DNA from: Noviherbaspirillum cavernae
Lineage (GTDB): Bacteria; Pseudomonadota; Gammaproteobacteria; Burkholderiales; Burkholderiaceae_D
Reading direction: 5' to 3'
Assembly (NCBI RefSeq): GCF_003590875.1
Contig: NZ_QYUN01000002.1
Span: 3,658,001 to 3,722,000 of the forward strand
DNA length: 64,000 nucleotides
Every line of letters begins with the position of its first letter. Position 1 is the first letter of the stretch. Of this stretch, positions 17,961 to 26,523 are shown piece by piece. The position numbers were made by a program, and so were the translations under genes. Under the pieces are notes generated by a model, which was given only the letters and a program-made list of their open reading frames with translations, was not told the origin of the DNA and searched no databases.

Positions 17961-17993
17961 ATGTCTCCCGTGTTATTGGATGAAAGCCGGTTG

Positions 17994-19124
17994 TCAGGCC
18001 AGTGCGCGCCCGATCAGGATTTTCTGGATGTCGCTGGTGCCTTCGTAAATCTGGCAGACGCGCACGTCGCGATAGATCCGTTCGACCGGAAAATCGCTGA
18101 CGTAACCGTAGCCGCCATGAATCTGGATCGCGTCGGAACAGACGCGCTCCGCCATTTCGCTGGCGAACAGCTTGGCCATCGCCGCTTCCTTCAGGCAGGG
18201 CTGGCCGGCATCTTTCAGGCTCGCCGCGTGCCAGATCAGTTGCCGCGCCGCTTCGATCTGCGTCGCCATGTCGGACAGCCTGAATTGCACGGCCTGATGC
18301 TCGAACAGCGGCTTGCCGAAACTGGTGCGTTCCTTCGCATACGCCAGCGCCGCCTCGAACGCCGCGCGTGCCATGCCGACCGATTGCGAGGCGATGCCGA
18401 TGCGCCCGCCTTCGAGGCCGGACAGCGCGATCTTGTAGCCCTGCCCTTCCTCGCCGATCAGGTTCTGCGCCGGGATGCGGCAATTCTCGAACAGGATCTG
18501 CGCGGTATCCGACGAATGCTGACCGAGCTTTTCTTCGAGGCGCGCCACGATGTAGCCTGGCGCATCAGTCGGCACCCAGAATGCACTGATGCCCTTCTTG
18601 CCCGCCGCCTTGTCGGTGACGGCCATCACGATGGCGACGTCGGCATGCTTGCCGCTCGTGATGAATTGCTTGACGCCGTTCAGCACGTAGTGGTCGCCGT
18701 CGCGCGTGGCTGTCGTGCGCAGCGCAGAGGCATCGCTGCCGACGTGCGGCTCGGTCAGGGCGAACGCGCCAAGCATCGCGCCTTGCGCAAGCGGCTTCAG
18801 CCACTGCTCCTTCTGCGCCTCGTTGGCATACATCATCGCAATGCTGCACACCGGGCAATTGTTGACCGATATGACAGTGGAGGTGCCGCCGTCGCCCGCC
18901 GCGATTTCCTCCAGCACCAGCGCCAGCGAGAGATAGTCCAATCCGGCGCCGCCCAATTCCTCAGGCACCGCGACGCCGAACGCGCCGAGCGTGGCCAGGC
19001 CCTTCAATTCTTCCTGCGGGAAGTGATGCTCCCTGTCCCAGCGCGCCGCATTGGGCGCGAGGCGCTCCTGCGAGAAGGCGCGCAGGGCGTCGCGGATCAT
19101 TTCGTGCTGTTCGGATAGGACCAT
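17994..19124 (-). CDS. acyl-CoA dehydrogenase (short/branched-chain type)
   Basis: A 376-residue FAD acyl-CoA dehydrogenase. It contains AFALTEPHVGSDASALRTTA (FAD and substrate loop), ITSGKHADV, IGIASQSVGMARAAFEAALAYAKERTSFGKP, QIHGGYGY and the catalytic Glu in QIYEGTSDIQKILIGR. The Glu position is that of butyryl-/short-chain enzymes. This distinguishes it from the isovaleryl enzyme at 24619-25803. A role in isobutyryl-, 2-methylbutyryl- or butyryl-CoA oxidation is plausible. AAGG lies six bases before the start. Confidence 0.9.
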   Translation of the reverse strand: MVLSEQHEMIRDALRAFSQERLAPNAARWDREHHFPQEELKGLATLGAFGVAVPEELGGAGLDYLSLALVLEEIAAGDGGTSTVISVNNCPVCSIAMMYANEAQKEQWLKPLAQGAMLGAFALTEPHVGSDASALRTTATRDGDHYVLNGVKQFITSGKHADVAIVMAVTDKAAGKKGISAFWVPTDAPGYIVARLEEKLGQHSSDTAQILFENCRIPAQNLIGEEGQGYKIALSGLEGGRIGIASQSVGMARAAFEAALAYAKERTSFGKPLFEHQAVQFRLSDMATQIEAARQLIWHAASLKDAGQPCLKEAAMAKLFASEMAERVCSDAIQIHGGYGYVSDFPVERIYRDVRVCQIYEGTSDIQKILIGRALA

Positions 19125-19147
19125 TGTTCAACCTTGTTCAAATGTCT

Positions 19148-19297
19148 GTAGGGTGGGCATGCAATGCCCACGCCGATTCGACGATCCGCCGCCGCGTGGG
19201 CACGATGGCGACGCAGGGAATTCGGGCAGCATGCTGCCCGCCTGTGGAGCGGTATCCGCTTGCAAGCGGATACGCGCACTGCAAGTGCCCACCCTAC
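19148..19297. repeat. family B inverted repeat (GTAGGGTGGGCA ... TGCCCACCCTAC)
   Basis: The element starts GTAGGGTGGGCATGCAATGC at 19148 and ends with the inverted arm AGTGCCCACCCTAC at 19284-19297. Inside are further palindromes: CGGGCAGCATGCTGCCCG (19223-19240) and a hairpin with arms GCGGTATCCGCTT/AAGCGGATACGC (about 19249-19275). It fills the gap between the SDR gene and the acyl-CoA dehydrogenase. A related element flanks the other side of the SDR gene (20028). Confidence 0.7.
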
Positions 19298-19315
19298 CCT
19301 TCATTGCATTCGACA

Positions 19316-19984
19316 TCACCATGCGATCACCCGTCCCGAATGACTGCGATAGCTGCCGCTATCGGCCGGTGTCAGGCTGTCGATCACGGTCAGCATGTCG
19401 CCGACGCTCTGCTCAACCGACAGCGATGCATTCGGACCGCCCATGTCGGTGCGGACCCAGCCAGGATCGATCACGGCCAGCGTCGCCTGCGGGTAATCGA
19501 AGGACGCGCTTTTCACGGCCATGTTCAGCGCCGCCTTGGAGGCGCGGTATACCCACGCCGTGCTGGATTCCGCTTCGCCGATGCTGCCCATGCCGCTGGT
19601 GATGCAGACGAGCTTGCCGCCGGCCGCTTCCACCAGCGGCGCGATCATGGGAATCGCCTGCATCGCGCCCAGCACGTTGGTGTGCATCAGCGTGTCGAAA
19701 TCCTGCATGGTCGGCGCCACATTCGCGCCATCAAGCCGACCGTAGATGCCGGCGACGTAAACCGCGAGATCGAGTTTGACGTCATCGAGTTGCCAGCCGA
19801 GCCCTGCCATCGATTCGGGAATGGTGACGTCGAGTTTGAGCGCTTCCGCGCCGGCCGCACGCAACGCTTCCAGCGCCTTGTCGTCGCGCGCGGTGGCATG
19901 CACTTTCCAGCCATCCGACAGCAACTGGCGCACGAATTCGTGACCGATGCCGCGCGATGCGCCGATGATGAGTGCGGTAGGCAT
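19316..19984 (-). CDS. short-chain dehydrogenase/reductase
   Basis: A 222-residue classical SDR. It has the cofactor motif ALIIGASRGIGHEFVRQL, a DVTIPES acidic region, YVAGIYG in place of NNAG, and the active-site set SGMGSIGE...YRASKAALN (Ser, Tyr, Lys). The GASRGIG with downstream ATARD suggests NADP preference. The start ATG at 19984 is where similarity begins; the frame upstream is only repeat sequence. The gene is bracketed by two family B repeats, a layout that could reflect insertion as a cassette. Substrate unknown. Confidence 0.85.
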   Translation of the reverse strand: MPTALIIGASRGIGHEFVRQLLSDGWKVHATARDDKALEALRAAGAEALKLDVTIPESMAGLGWQLDDVKLDLAVYVAGIYGRLDGANVAPTMQDFDTLMHTNVLGAMQAIPMIAPLVEAAGGKLVCITSGMGSIGEAESSTAWVYRASKAALNMAVKSASFDYPQATLAVIDPGWVRTDMGGPNASLSVEQSVGDMLTVIDSLTPADSGSYRSHSGRVIAW

Positions 19985-20027
19985 GATGTGTCTCGATGAA
20001 GTGTGGTTGGTTCTGTCAAAGAGGATC

Positions 20028-20110
20028 GTAGGGTGGGCACATCGTGCCCACGCGGCTGCGGATATTCCGATGAATGCCGATACAGCGTGGGCATTGCATG
20101 CCCACCCTAC
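20028..20110. repeat. family B inverted repeat, second copy
   Basis: GTAGGGTGGGCACATCGTGC begins at 20028 and the inverted arm GGCATTGCATGCCCACCCTAC ends at 20110. Each arm itself contains a small palindrome (GGGCACATCGTGCCC; GGGCATTGCATGCCC). It lies between the thiolase stop and the SDR start. Confidence 0.7.
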
Positions 20111-20123
20111 GCGCTGCGGAGAA

Positions 20124-21305
20124 TCACACCAGCTCGATCGCCATCGCCGTGGCCTCGCCGCCGCCGATGCACAGCGCCGCCACGCCCAGCTTGCCGCCGG
20201 TCTTTTGCAGCGCACCGATCAGGGTGACGATGATGCGCGCGCCGGACGCGCCGATCGGATGGCCGAGCGCGCAGGCGCCGCCGTGGATGTTGATCTTGTC
20301 GTGCGGGATATTGTGCTCTTTCATCGCGGCCATCGGCACTGCAGCGAAGGCTTCATTGATCTCGAACAGGTCGACATCCTTGGTGGTCAGGTTCAGCTTC
20401 TTGTACAACTTTTCGATCGCACCCACCGGAGCGGTGGAAAACAGGTTCGGCTCCTGTGAATGGGTCGCGTGGCCGAGGATGCGTGCGATCGGCTTGCAGC
20501 CAAGTTTCTTCGCGGTCGATTCGCGCATCAGCACCAAGGCGGCCGCGCCGTCGTTGATGGACGAGGACGAGGCGGCGGTGATGGTGCCGTCTTTCTTGAA
20601 CGCCGGCTTCAATGAGGGGATCTTGTCGAGCCTGGCTTTGAGCGGGCCTTCATCCTTGTCGATCACGACCTCGCCGCCCTTGGCAGCGACGGTGACCGGC
20701 GCGATTTCCCACTTGAAGGAACCGTCGCTGGTGGCGGCTTGCGCGCGCTTGACCGACTCGATCGCATACGCATCCTGCGCTTCGCGGGTGAACTGGTATT
20801 GCGCTGCACATTCCTCGGCGAAGGTACCCATCGAACGGCCTTTGTCATACGCATCTTCCAGGCCGTCGAGCATCATGTGGTCGTACATCATGCCGTGGCC
20901 GATGCGATAGCCGCCGCGCGCCTTCGGGATCAGGTAGGGCGCGTTGGTCATCGACTCCATGCCGCCGGCGACCACCACCTCGTTGCTGCCGGCCAGCAGC
21001 GAGTCGTAGCCGATCATCGCCGCCTTCATCGCCGAGCCGCACATCTTCGACAGCGTGACTGCGCCGGCGGAAGTCGGGATGCCGCCCTTGATTGCCGCCT
21101 GGCGCGCGGGTGCCTGGCCCTGGCCTGCCATCAGGCAATTGCCGAACAACACTTCATCCACATGCTGCGGCTCGAGCCCGGCCCGCTCGACGGCGGCGCG
21201 AATCGCCACCGCGCCGAGTTCGCTTGCGGTCACACCGGAAAAGTCGCCCTGGAAAGCGCCCATCGGGGTGCGTGCCGCGCCGACAATAACAACAGGATCG
21301 TTCAT
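20124..21305 (-). CDS. acetyl-CoA C-acetyltransferase (thiolase)
   Basis: A 393-residue thiolase with nucleophilic Cys in TLSKMCGSAMKAAMIG, GGMESMTNAPYL, NEAFAAVP, the His in GGACALGHPIGASGARI, and the second Cys in ALCIGGGEATAM. It interconverts acetoacetyl-CoA and two acetyl-CoA. In this locus it would finish leucine breakdown once acetoacetate is activated. The start ATG at 21305 has GGAG six bases upstream; the ATG at 21308 is an alternative. It is not obviously the 3-oxoadipyl-CoA thiolase missing from the paa cluster. Confidence 0.93.
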   Translation of the reverse strand: MNDPVVIVGAARTPMGAFQGDFSGVTASELGAVAIRAAVERAGLEPQHVDEVLFGNCLMAGQGQAPARQAAIKGGIPTSAGAVTLSKMCGSAMKAAMIGYDSLLAGSNEVVVAGGMESMTNAPYLIPKARGGYRIGHGMMYDHMMLDGLEDAYDKGRSMGTFAEECAAQYQFTREAQDAYAIESVKRAQAATSDGSFKWEIAPVTVAAKGGEVVIDKDEGPLKARLDKIPSLKPAFKKDGTITAASSSSINDGAAALVLMRESTAKKLGCKPIARILGHATHSQEPNLFSTAPVGAIEKLYKKLNLTTKDVDLFEINEAFAAVPMAAMKEHNIPHDKINIHGGACALGHPIGASGARIIVTLIGALQKTGGKLGVAALCIGGGEATAMAIELV

Positions 21306-21330
21306 CATGGTCTCCAAAGTTTCAAAATAT

Positions 21331-23127
21331 TCAGGCGGCTTGCGCCGCCGGGATCAGGGGTTTGTAACTGAAGCGTAACTCCTGCGGATAAGGAAACACG
21401 TCTTCGATATGGCCGTCCAGGATTCGCTGTCTGGCGTTTTGCCAGTACTGCGGGGTAAGCAGGTCGGCATGGTGTTTCATGAAATATTTTCTGACGTCCG
21501 GATTGCCGAGCAGGAAAGTACCGAGCTGCTCGGGAAACACGTCGTTCTTCGCGACCGGATACCAGGGCTCGCTAGCCAATTCATCCTCTTCGTGGCGCGG
21601 CGCGGGGATCGCGCGGAAATTGCAATTGGTGATGTATTCGATTTCATCATAGTCGTAGAACACCACACGGCCATAACGGGTGACGCCGAAATTTTTATAC
21701 AGCATGTCGCCCGGAAAGATGTTGACGCCGACCATGTCCTTGATCGCATTGCCGTACTCGACGATGCCGTGTTCGACGGCGGCACGGTCGCCGCGCCTTT
21801 CCGCCTCCATCAGCCAGATGTTCAAGGGCATCATGCGGCGTTCGATGTAGAGGTGCTTGATGATGATTTCATCGCCGTCCTCCTCGACGATCGAGGGCGC
21901 GACTTCCTTCAACTCCGCCAGCAATTCATCGGCGAAGCGCGAACGCGGAAAGGCGACGTTGGAATACTCCAGCGTGTCGGCCATGCGTCCCACACGGTCG
22001 TGGTTTTTCACCAGCAGGTATTTTTCCTTGACCAGTGCGCGCGTCGTTTCCTTCGGCAGCGGGAAATGGTCCTTGATCACCTTGAACACATACGGGAAGG
22101 ACGGCAGCGCAAACACCACCATCACCAGCCCGCGAATGCCGGGCGCGTTTTCGAAGCAGTCGGAGGAATGCCGCAGGTGATGCAGGAAGTCGCGGTAGAA
22201 CGCCGCCTTGCCCAGCTTCTGCAAGCCGAGGATCGTGTAGATTTCGCTGCGCGGCTTGTTGGGCAGCAGCGTGCGCAGGAATTGCACATAGGCCGACGGC
22301 ACTTCCATATCGACCAGGAAATACGCCCGCGTGAAGGAAAACAGCACCGTGATCAATGTCGGGTCGAACAGCACCGTATCCAGCACCATCTCGCCCTTGC
22401 GGTTGTACAGGATCGGCACCACGAAGGGATAGATGCGGTTGCCGTTGATGCCCTTGCCGACCACGTAGGCGCCCTTGTTACGGTAGAACAGGCTGGCCAG
22501 CACCTGGATCTGATGATTCGGCTCCATCAGATCGTGCCCGAACATGCCTTGCAGACGCGCCTCGACATGACTCACGTCGCGCTCGAGATCGGCGAAGCGG
22601 CCCTGCAGCTGGAAATTGGTGATGATGCGCTTGAGCGTGTAGTGCAAGCCGTCCTTGGCCGGATAGTAGACGCGGTAGGTCGGCTGCAGCTCGTCCGGTT
22701 CGATGTATTCGGTGGAAACGGCCGGCCGCACGAAGATGAAATCGTTGTGGAAATAGGTGCGGTGCAGGATGTTGCAGCAGACCGAGTTGAAAAAGGTTTC
22801 CGCCAGCTCCGGCTGCTTGTGGTTGATCAGCAAGCCGATGTAATGCAGCTTGACCTCGCGCCACACTTCGTCGGTGAGATCGCCCTCGTCGTATTCGTCT
22901 TCGAGGAGGTGCACGCATTCCTGCACGCGCGCGTCGTAGAAGGCGATGCGCTCGCGCGCCCGCGTCTGCGCGGTCTTCCACTCGCGCTGCTCGAAATAGC
23001 GTTTCGCATCCTGGCTGGCTTCACGAAACAGGCGGTAATGCTTGTCGAAACCGTCGAGGATCGAGCGCGCGATGTCGAACGCGATCTGCGACGACAGCAG
23101 CTTGGGAAAGGCGGCGCGCATGTTCAT
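21331..23127 (-). CDS. aceK: isocitrate dehydrogenase kinase/phosphatase
   Basis: A protein of about 598 residues recognisable as AceK. The N-terminal segment is [22 protein letters not shown], followed by [18 protein letters not shown], then [17 protein letters not shown], the kinase-like [46 protein letters not shown], and the C-terminal [28 protein letters not shown]. It switches isocitrate dehydrogenase off or on and so diverts carbon into the glyoxylate shunt. The start is set at 23127, where ATGA overlaps the dehydratase stop; the ATG at 23148 is an alternative. Confidence 0.95.
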   Translation of the reverse strand: MNMRAAFPKLLSSQIAFDIARSILDGFDKHYRLFREASQDAKRYFEQREWKTAQTRARERIAFYDARVQECVHLLEDEYDEGDLTDEVWREVKLHYIGLLINHKQPELAETFFNSVCCNILHRTYFHNDFIFVRPAVSTEYIEPDELQPTYRVYYPAKDGLHYTLKRIITNFQLQGRFADLERDVSHVEARLQGMFGHDLMEPNHQIQVLASLFYRNKGAYVVGKGINGNRIYPFVVPILYNRKGEMVLDTVLFDPTLITVLFSFTRAYFLVDMEVPSAYVQFLRTLLPNKPRSEIYTILGLQKLGKAAFYRDFLHHLRHSSDCFENAPGIRGLVMVVFALPSFPYVFKVIKDHFPLPKETTRALVKEKYLLVKNHDRVGRMADTLEYSNVAFPRSRFADELLAELKEVAPSIVEEDGDEIIIKHLYIERRMMPLNIWLMEAERRGDRAAVEHGIVEYGNAIKDMVGVNIFPGDMLYKNFGVTRYGRVVFYDYDEIEYITNCNFRAIPAPRHEEDELASEPWYPVAKNDVFPEQLGTFLLGNPDVRKYFMKHHADLLTPQYWQNARQRILDGHIEDVFPYPQELRFSYKPLIPAAQAA

Positions 23128-24077
23128 AGGTCGAATCGGGTTTTCCATGCCGCCAGTTTAGCGAAGTCGACGCCGATGCCGCCGCACACCACGATCATGG
23201 GCCGCTGGAACGCCGCCAGTTCCGGCAGATTCTGGTAGGCAACCGCCAGCGCCGCGCCACAGGCCGGCTCGACCAGCACGCGCATGTCGTCGGCGAATCG
23301 CAGGCAGGCATCGACCGCCTGCGCGTCCGTCACCGTGACGCTGCGCACGTCGTGTTTGCGGGTCCAGTCGAACGCCGCCTGCGCCACGCGCTTGGCGCCG
23401 AGCGTGGTGGCAATCGAGCTGATCGCGGGCAGCGTGACCAGTGCGTCGGCCTGGATCGCGGCGTGCAGCGAGGCCGCACCCTCGGTTTCGGCAGCGATCA
23501 CCGGCACATGGGCGAGGCCGTTGCGATGCAGGCCCTGCAGCACGCCGCACAGCAGGCCGCCGCCGCCGACCGAGCAGATGACGACATCGAACGGCGTCTG
23601 CGCGGCATTGGCCTGCGCCACCGCTTCGTCGATCAGGGTGGCGTTGCCGTCCCAGATATCGGGATGGTCGAACGGCGGCACGTAAACCGCACGCGGGTTC
23701 ATGCACAGCCGCAAGGCTTCTTCATTGGAGTCATCCCACACGTCGCCGTGCACGATCACTTCCGCGCCGATGGCGCGAATCTGCTGCCGCACCGATTCAT
23801 GCGTGGTATGCGGCACCACGATCGTGGTGTGCACACCGAGCGCCGCGCCGGCCACCGCCGCCGCAAAACCGGCATTGCCGCCGGACGGACAGACCAGATG
23901 CTGCGCGCCGTTGACAACCGCGCGCTGGCACATCGCACCGATGCCGCGCAGCTTGAAGGAACCTGCCGGTTGCAGGCTCTCCATCTTGAGCGACACATGC
24001 TTGTCCAGCGTCGCGGAAAGCGAAGGATGGACCAGCAGCGGGGTGGTGATGTGCAGCGGTGTCATCGATGATTGCAT
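23124..24077 (-). CDS. PLP-dependent serine/threonine dehydratase-like protein
   Basis: A fold-type II PLP enzyme of about 317 residues. The PLP Lys is in [13 protein letters not shown], the phosphate loop is [15 protein letters not shown] and the Asn loop is [16 protein letters not shown]. It resembles catabolic L-serine dehydratases (deamination to pyruvate). The late [15 protein letters not shown] is typical of the SDH group, and no ACT regulatory domain is present. The start is uncertain (ATG 24077 or 24065) with no strong ribosome-binding site. Its 3' end overlaps the likely aceK start by four bases. Confidence 0.85.
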   Translation of the reverse strand: MQSSMTPLHITTPLLVHPSLSATLDKHVSLKMESLQPAGSFKLRGIGAMCQRAVVNGAQHLVCPSGGNAGFAAAVAGAALGVHTTIVVPHTTHESVRQQIRAIGAEVIVHGDVWDDSNEEALRLCMNPRAVYVPPFDHPDIWDGNATLIDEAVAQANAAQTPFDVVICSVGGGGLLCGVLQGLHRNGLAHVPVIAAETEGAASLHAAIQADALVTLPAISSIATTLGAKRVAQAAFDWTRKHDVRSVTVTDAQAVDACLRFADDMRVLVEPACGAALAVAYQNLPELAAFQRPMIVVCGGIGVDFAKLAAWKTRFDL

Positions 24078-24149
24078 TGAATGATTGCAGTTCGAAAGGG
24101 AAATTTTCTTGTCGCAGGATGACGATAGCGCCGCCCTCATGCCGCGCCA

Positions 24150-24587
24150 TCACTGCCTCGGCAACACCGCCATCGTCCCGGTGAGTTTGCTGATCAAGGT
24201 CTGCCTGTCACCGTCGAGCGCATAGACTTCCGATTCGACCACCTGGAAATTGCGGCCGGGCTTCAGCACCTGGGCGCGGCAGCGCAGCGATTCGCCCGCA
24301 CCCGGACGCAGCAGATGCAGCTTGAACTCGACCGTCAGGATGTATTGCTGTTCCGGCGTGATCGAAATGGCGGCCGCACCAGCCGTGTGATCGGCCATCG
24401 TGCTCTGCACGCCGGCGTGGACGATGCCGGTGTGCTGCAGATGGCGCGGTTGGATGCGCAGTGCCGACTCGCACCAGCCGGGACCGAAATCGACCAGCTC
24501 GATGCCGATGTCGGTGACGAAGGCGGCTTGCGCAAAGGCCTGCTCGACGGCGCTGCGGTAATGCGGGTTGGGCGATTCCAGTGGCAT
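24150..24587 (-). CDS. PaaI-like hotdog-fold thioesterase
   Basis: A 145-residue hotdog-fold protein. It has QHTGIVHAGVQSTMADHTAGAAA (the HxGxxxxxxD-like active-site helix), the strand YILTVEFKLHLLRPGAGESL and RNFQVVESEVYA. It would hydrolyse acyl-CoA thioesters, perhaps releasing CoA trapped in branched-chain intermediates. GGAG is seven bases before the ATG. It is 32 bases downstream of liuA, in the same direction. Confidence 0.85.
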   Translation of the reverse strand: MPLESPNPHYRSAVEQAFAQAAFVTDIGIELVDFGPGWCESALRIQPRHLQHTGIVHAGVQSTMADHTAGAAAISITPEQQYILTVEFKLHLLRPGAGESLRCRAQVLKPGRNFQVVESEVYALDGDRQTLISKLTGTMAVLPRQ

Positions 24588-24618
24588 GCGATATCTCCGT
24601 GCGCGCGGGCCGGTGCCG

Positions 24619-25803
24619 CTACTTCGTTTCCGCGAACAGTTCGCGCCCGATCAGCATGCGGCGAATCTCGCTGGTGCCGGCGCCGATCTCGTACAGCTTC
24701 GCATCGCGCCACAGGCGGCCGGTCGGATATTCGTTGATGTAGCCGTTGCCGCCCAGCGCCTGGATCGCCTCGCCCGCCATCCAGGTGGCCTTCTCGGCGG
24801 AATACAGGATCGCGCCCGCCGCATCCTTGCGCAAGGCGCGCACCGCTTCCGGCGTCCTCGCACGGTCGCAGGCCTGGCCGACCGCATAGACATAAGCCTT
24901 GCAGGCCATCATGGTGGAATACATGTCGGCAAGCTTGCCTTGCATCAATTGAAACTCGCCGATCGGCTGGCCGAACTGCTTGCGGTCATGCACATAAGGC
25001 ACGACCGCATCCATGCAGGCCTGCATGATGCCGAGCGGCCCGCCCGACAGCACGGTGCGCTCGAAATCAAGACCCGACATCAGCACGTTGACGCCCTTGC
25101 CCAGACCGCCGAGCACGTTTTCCGCCGGCACTTCGCAATCCTGGAACACCAGTTCGCCAGTGTGCGAGCCGCGCATGCCGAGCTTGTCGAGCTTTTGCGC
25201 AACGGAAAATCCCTTGAAATTCTTTTCGATCAGGAAGGCGGTCATGCCGCGCGGACCGGCTTCGATGTCGTTCTTGGCATACACCACCAGCACGTCGGCA
25301 TCGGGGCCGTTGGTGATCCACATCTTGGTGCCGTTCAGCACCCAGCGATCGCCCTTCCAGTCGGCGCGCAGCTTCATGTTGACGACATCCGATCCCGCGC
25401 CCGGCTCGGACATCGCGAGCGCGCCGACGTAGTCGCCGGAAACCAGCTTCGGCAGGTATTTCGCCTTCTGTTCGGGCGTGCCGTTGCGCTTGATCTGGTT
25501 CACGCACAGGTTGGAATGCGCACCGTAGGACAGCCCGACCGAGGCCGAGGCGCGCGAGATTTCCTCCATCGCAACAATGTGCGCAAGATAGCCCATCGCG
25601 GTGCCGCCGTATTCCTCGTCCACCGTGACGCCGAGCAGGCCGAGGTCGCCCATCTTCTTCCACAAGTCCATCGGGAACTGGTCACTGCGGTCGATTTCGG
25701 CGGCGCGCGGCGCGATTTCCGCCTGCGCGAATTGCTGCACGGTTTCGCGCAGCGCGGCGATGTCCTCGCCGTGATCAAAGGTCAAGCCGGGCAAGTGGAT
25801 CAT
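24619..25803 (-). CDS. liuA: isovaleryl-CoA dehydrogenase
   Basis: A 394-residue acyl-CoA dehydrogenase. It has [38 protein letters not shown] and [21 protein letters not shown]. The catalytic Glu is in [15 protein letters not shown], the position specific to isovaleryl-CoA dehydrogenases. The usual late Glu site instead reads [16 protein letters not shown]. It oxidises isovaleryl-CoA to 3-methylcrotonyl-CoA, passing electrons to ETF. It is the first gene after the LiuR operator. AGGA is five bases before the ATG. Confidence 0.95.
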   Translation of the reverse strand: MIHLPGLTFDHGEDIAALRETVQQFAQAEIAPRAAEIDRSDQFPMDLWKKMGDLGLLGVTVDEEYGGTAMGYLAHIVAMEEISRASASVGLSYGAHSNLCVNQIKRNGTPEQKAKYLPKLVSGDYVGALAMSEPGAGSDVVNMKLRADWKGDRWVLNGTKMWITNGPDADVLVVYAKNDIEAGPRGMTAFLIEKNFKGFSVAQKLDKLGMRGSHTGELVFQDCEVPAENVLGGLGKGVNVLMSGLDFERTVLSGGPLGIMQACMDAVVPYVHDRKQFGQPIGEFQLMQGKLADMYSTMMACKAYVYAVGQACDRARTPEAVRALRKDAAGAILYSAEKATWMAGEAIQALGGNGYINEYPTGRLWRDAKLYEIGAGTSEIRRMLIGRELFAETK

Positions 25804-25876
25804 GTCATCCTCACGTTTTCAGAATCGGGAAACTGCAGGAAAACTGCAAGGCGGCCGCACCGGCCGCCGCCGCAAA

Positions 25877-25912
25877 ATCATACCTTCAATTGACGTTAAC
25901 GTAAACGTCAAT
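25877..25912 (-). promoter_or_regulatory. liuA promoter with LiuR operator
   Basis: A 24-bp palindrome spans 25889-25912, with arms ATTGACGTTAACG and ...AACGTCAAT and one mismatched pair. This is the known form of LiuR sites in proteobacteria (TTTACGTNAACGTAAA-like). On the minus strand, TTTACG (25900-25905) and TATGAT (25877-25882) are spaced 17 bp and would form the -35 and -10 of liuA. The operator thus covers the -35. A normal 17-bp spacer points to repression rather than the 19-bp MerR twist mechanism (inference). Confidence 0.75.
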
Positions 25913-25943
25913 CATTCGCACCAAAACGCACCGGAAGGCGGCA

Positions 25944-26381
25944 TCAGGCGACGTCCTTCACACGCCGCGCGGCGGCTTTCTTCGCCGGCGTCTTTGCCGC
26001 CTTGTCGCCGTTCAACAGACGCCGGCATTCCGCCTCGTGCGCCGTGATGTCCGCCAGCGTCGCCTCGAGGTCTTCGCGCTGCCGCTCCAGCGTCTCGCGA
26101 TGCAGCGCCAGCACCGCCTGGAAGCGCTTCAATTGTGCCGCCGTGTCGCGCGGCGACTCGTACATATCGACCAGACTCTTGATTTCCAGCAGGGACAGGC
26201 CGAGCCGCTTGCCACGCAACGTCAGCTTCAGGCGCGTGCGCTCACGCGCGCTGTAGACGCGGGTGCGACCGCCCGCGCCTTCGCGCTTCGGACTCAGCAA
26301 GCCCTGATCCTCGTAGAAGCGGATCGCGCGCGGTGTGACGTCGAATTCTCGCGCCAGTTCGGTGATGGTATAGGTCGGCAT
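25944..26381 (-). CDS. liuR: MerR family regulator of leucine/isovalerate catabolism
   Basis: A 145-residue MerR-family protein. The winged helix is YTITELAREFDVTPRAIRFYEDQGLLSPKREGAGGRTRVYS, then RLKLTLRGKRLGLSLLEIKSLVDMYE and a long coiled coil to about residue 120. A Lys/Ala-rich tail (AAKTPAKKAAARRVKDVA) follows. It lacks the Cys metal ligands of metal-sensing MerR proteins, as expected for LiuR, which responds to a pathway CoA intermediate. It sits directly upstream of liuA and between two LiuR-type palindromes. Confidence 0.9.
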   Translation of the reverse strand: MPTYTITELAREFDVTPRAIRFYEDQGLLSPKREGAGGRTRVYSARERTRLKLTLRGKRLGLSLLEIKSLVDMYESPRDTAAQLKRFQAVLALHRETLERQREDLEATLADITAHEAECRRLLNGDKAAKTPAKKAAARRVKDVA

Positions 26382-26438
26382 GATGACGGGATTTGTCTGC
26401 GCCGGCAGCGGCAGGCGTTTATGTTTAGAATGTTGTGA

Positions 26439-26460
26439 CGACAGTTAACGTTAACGTCAA
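26439..26460. promoter_or_regulatory. second LiuR-type operator
   Basis: The core GTTAACGTTAAC (26444-26455) is a perfect 12-bp palindrome and the right side continues GTCAA as in the liuA site; the left outer arm is degenerate. It lies between divergent liuR and the MBL-fold gene at 26524, so it could serve liuR autoregulation, the MBL gene, or both. Confidence 0.6.
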
Positions 26461-26523
26461 ACATATTGTAGGCGCGTGCGCCGCAAATGTGAATCTCTCA
26501 ACTTGCCAAGAGAACATGCGCCG

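Noticed and set aside
20124..21305. Thiolase as the missing PaaJ
   Set aside because: It sits in the leucine run and looks like a general acetyl-CoA acetyltransferase; no evidence for 3-oxoadipyl-CoA specificity.
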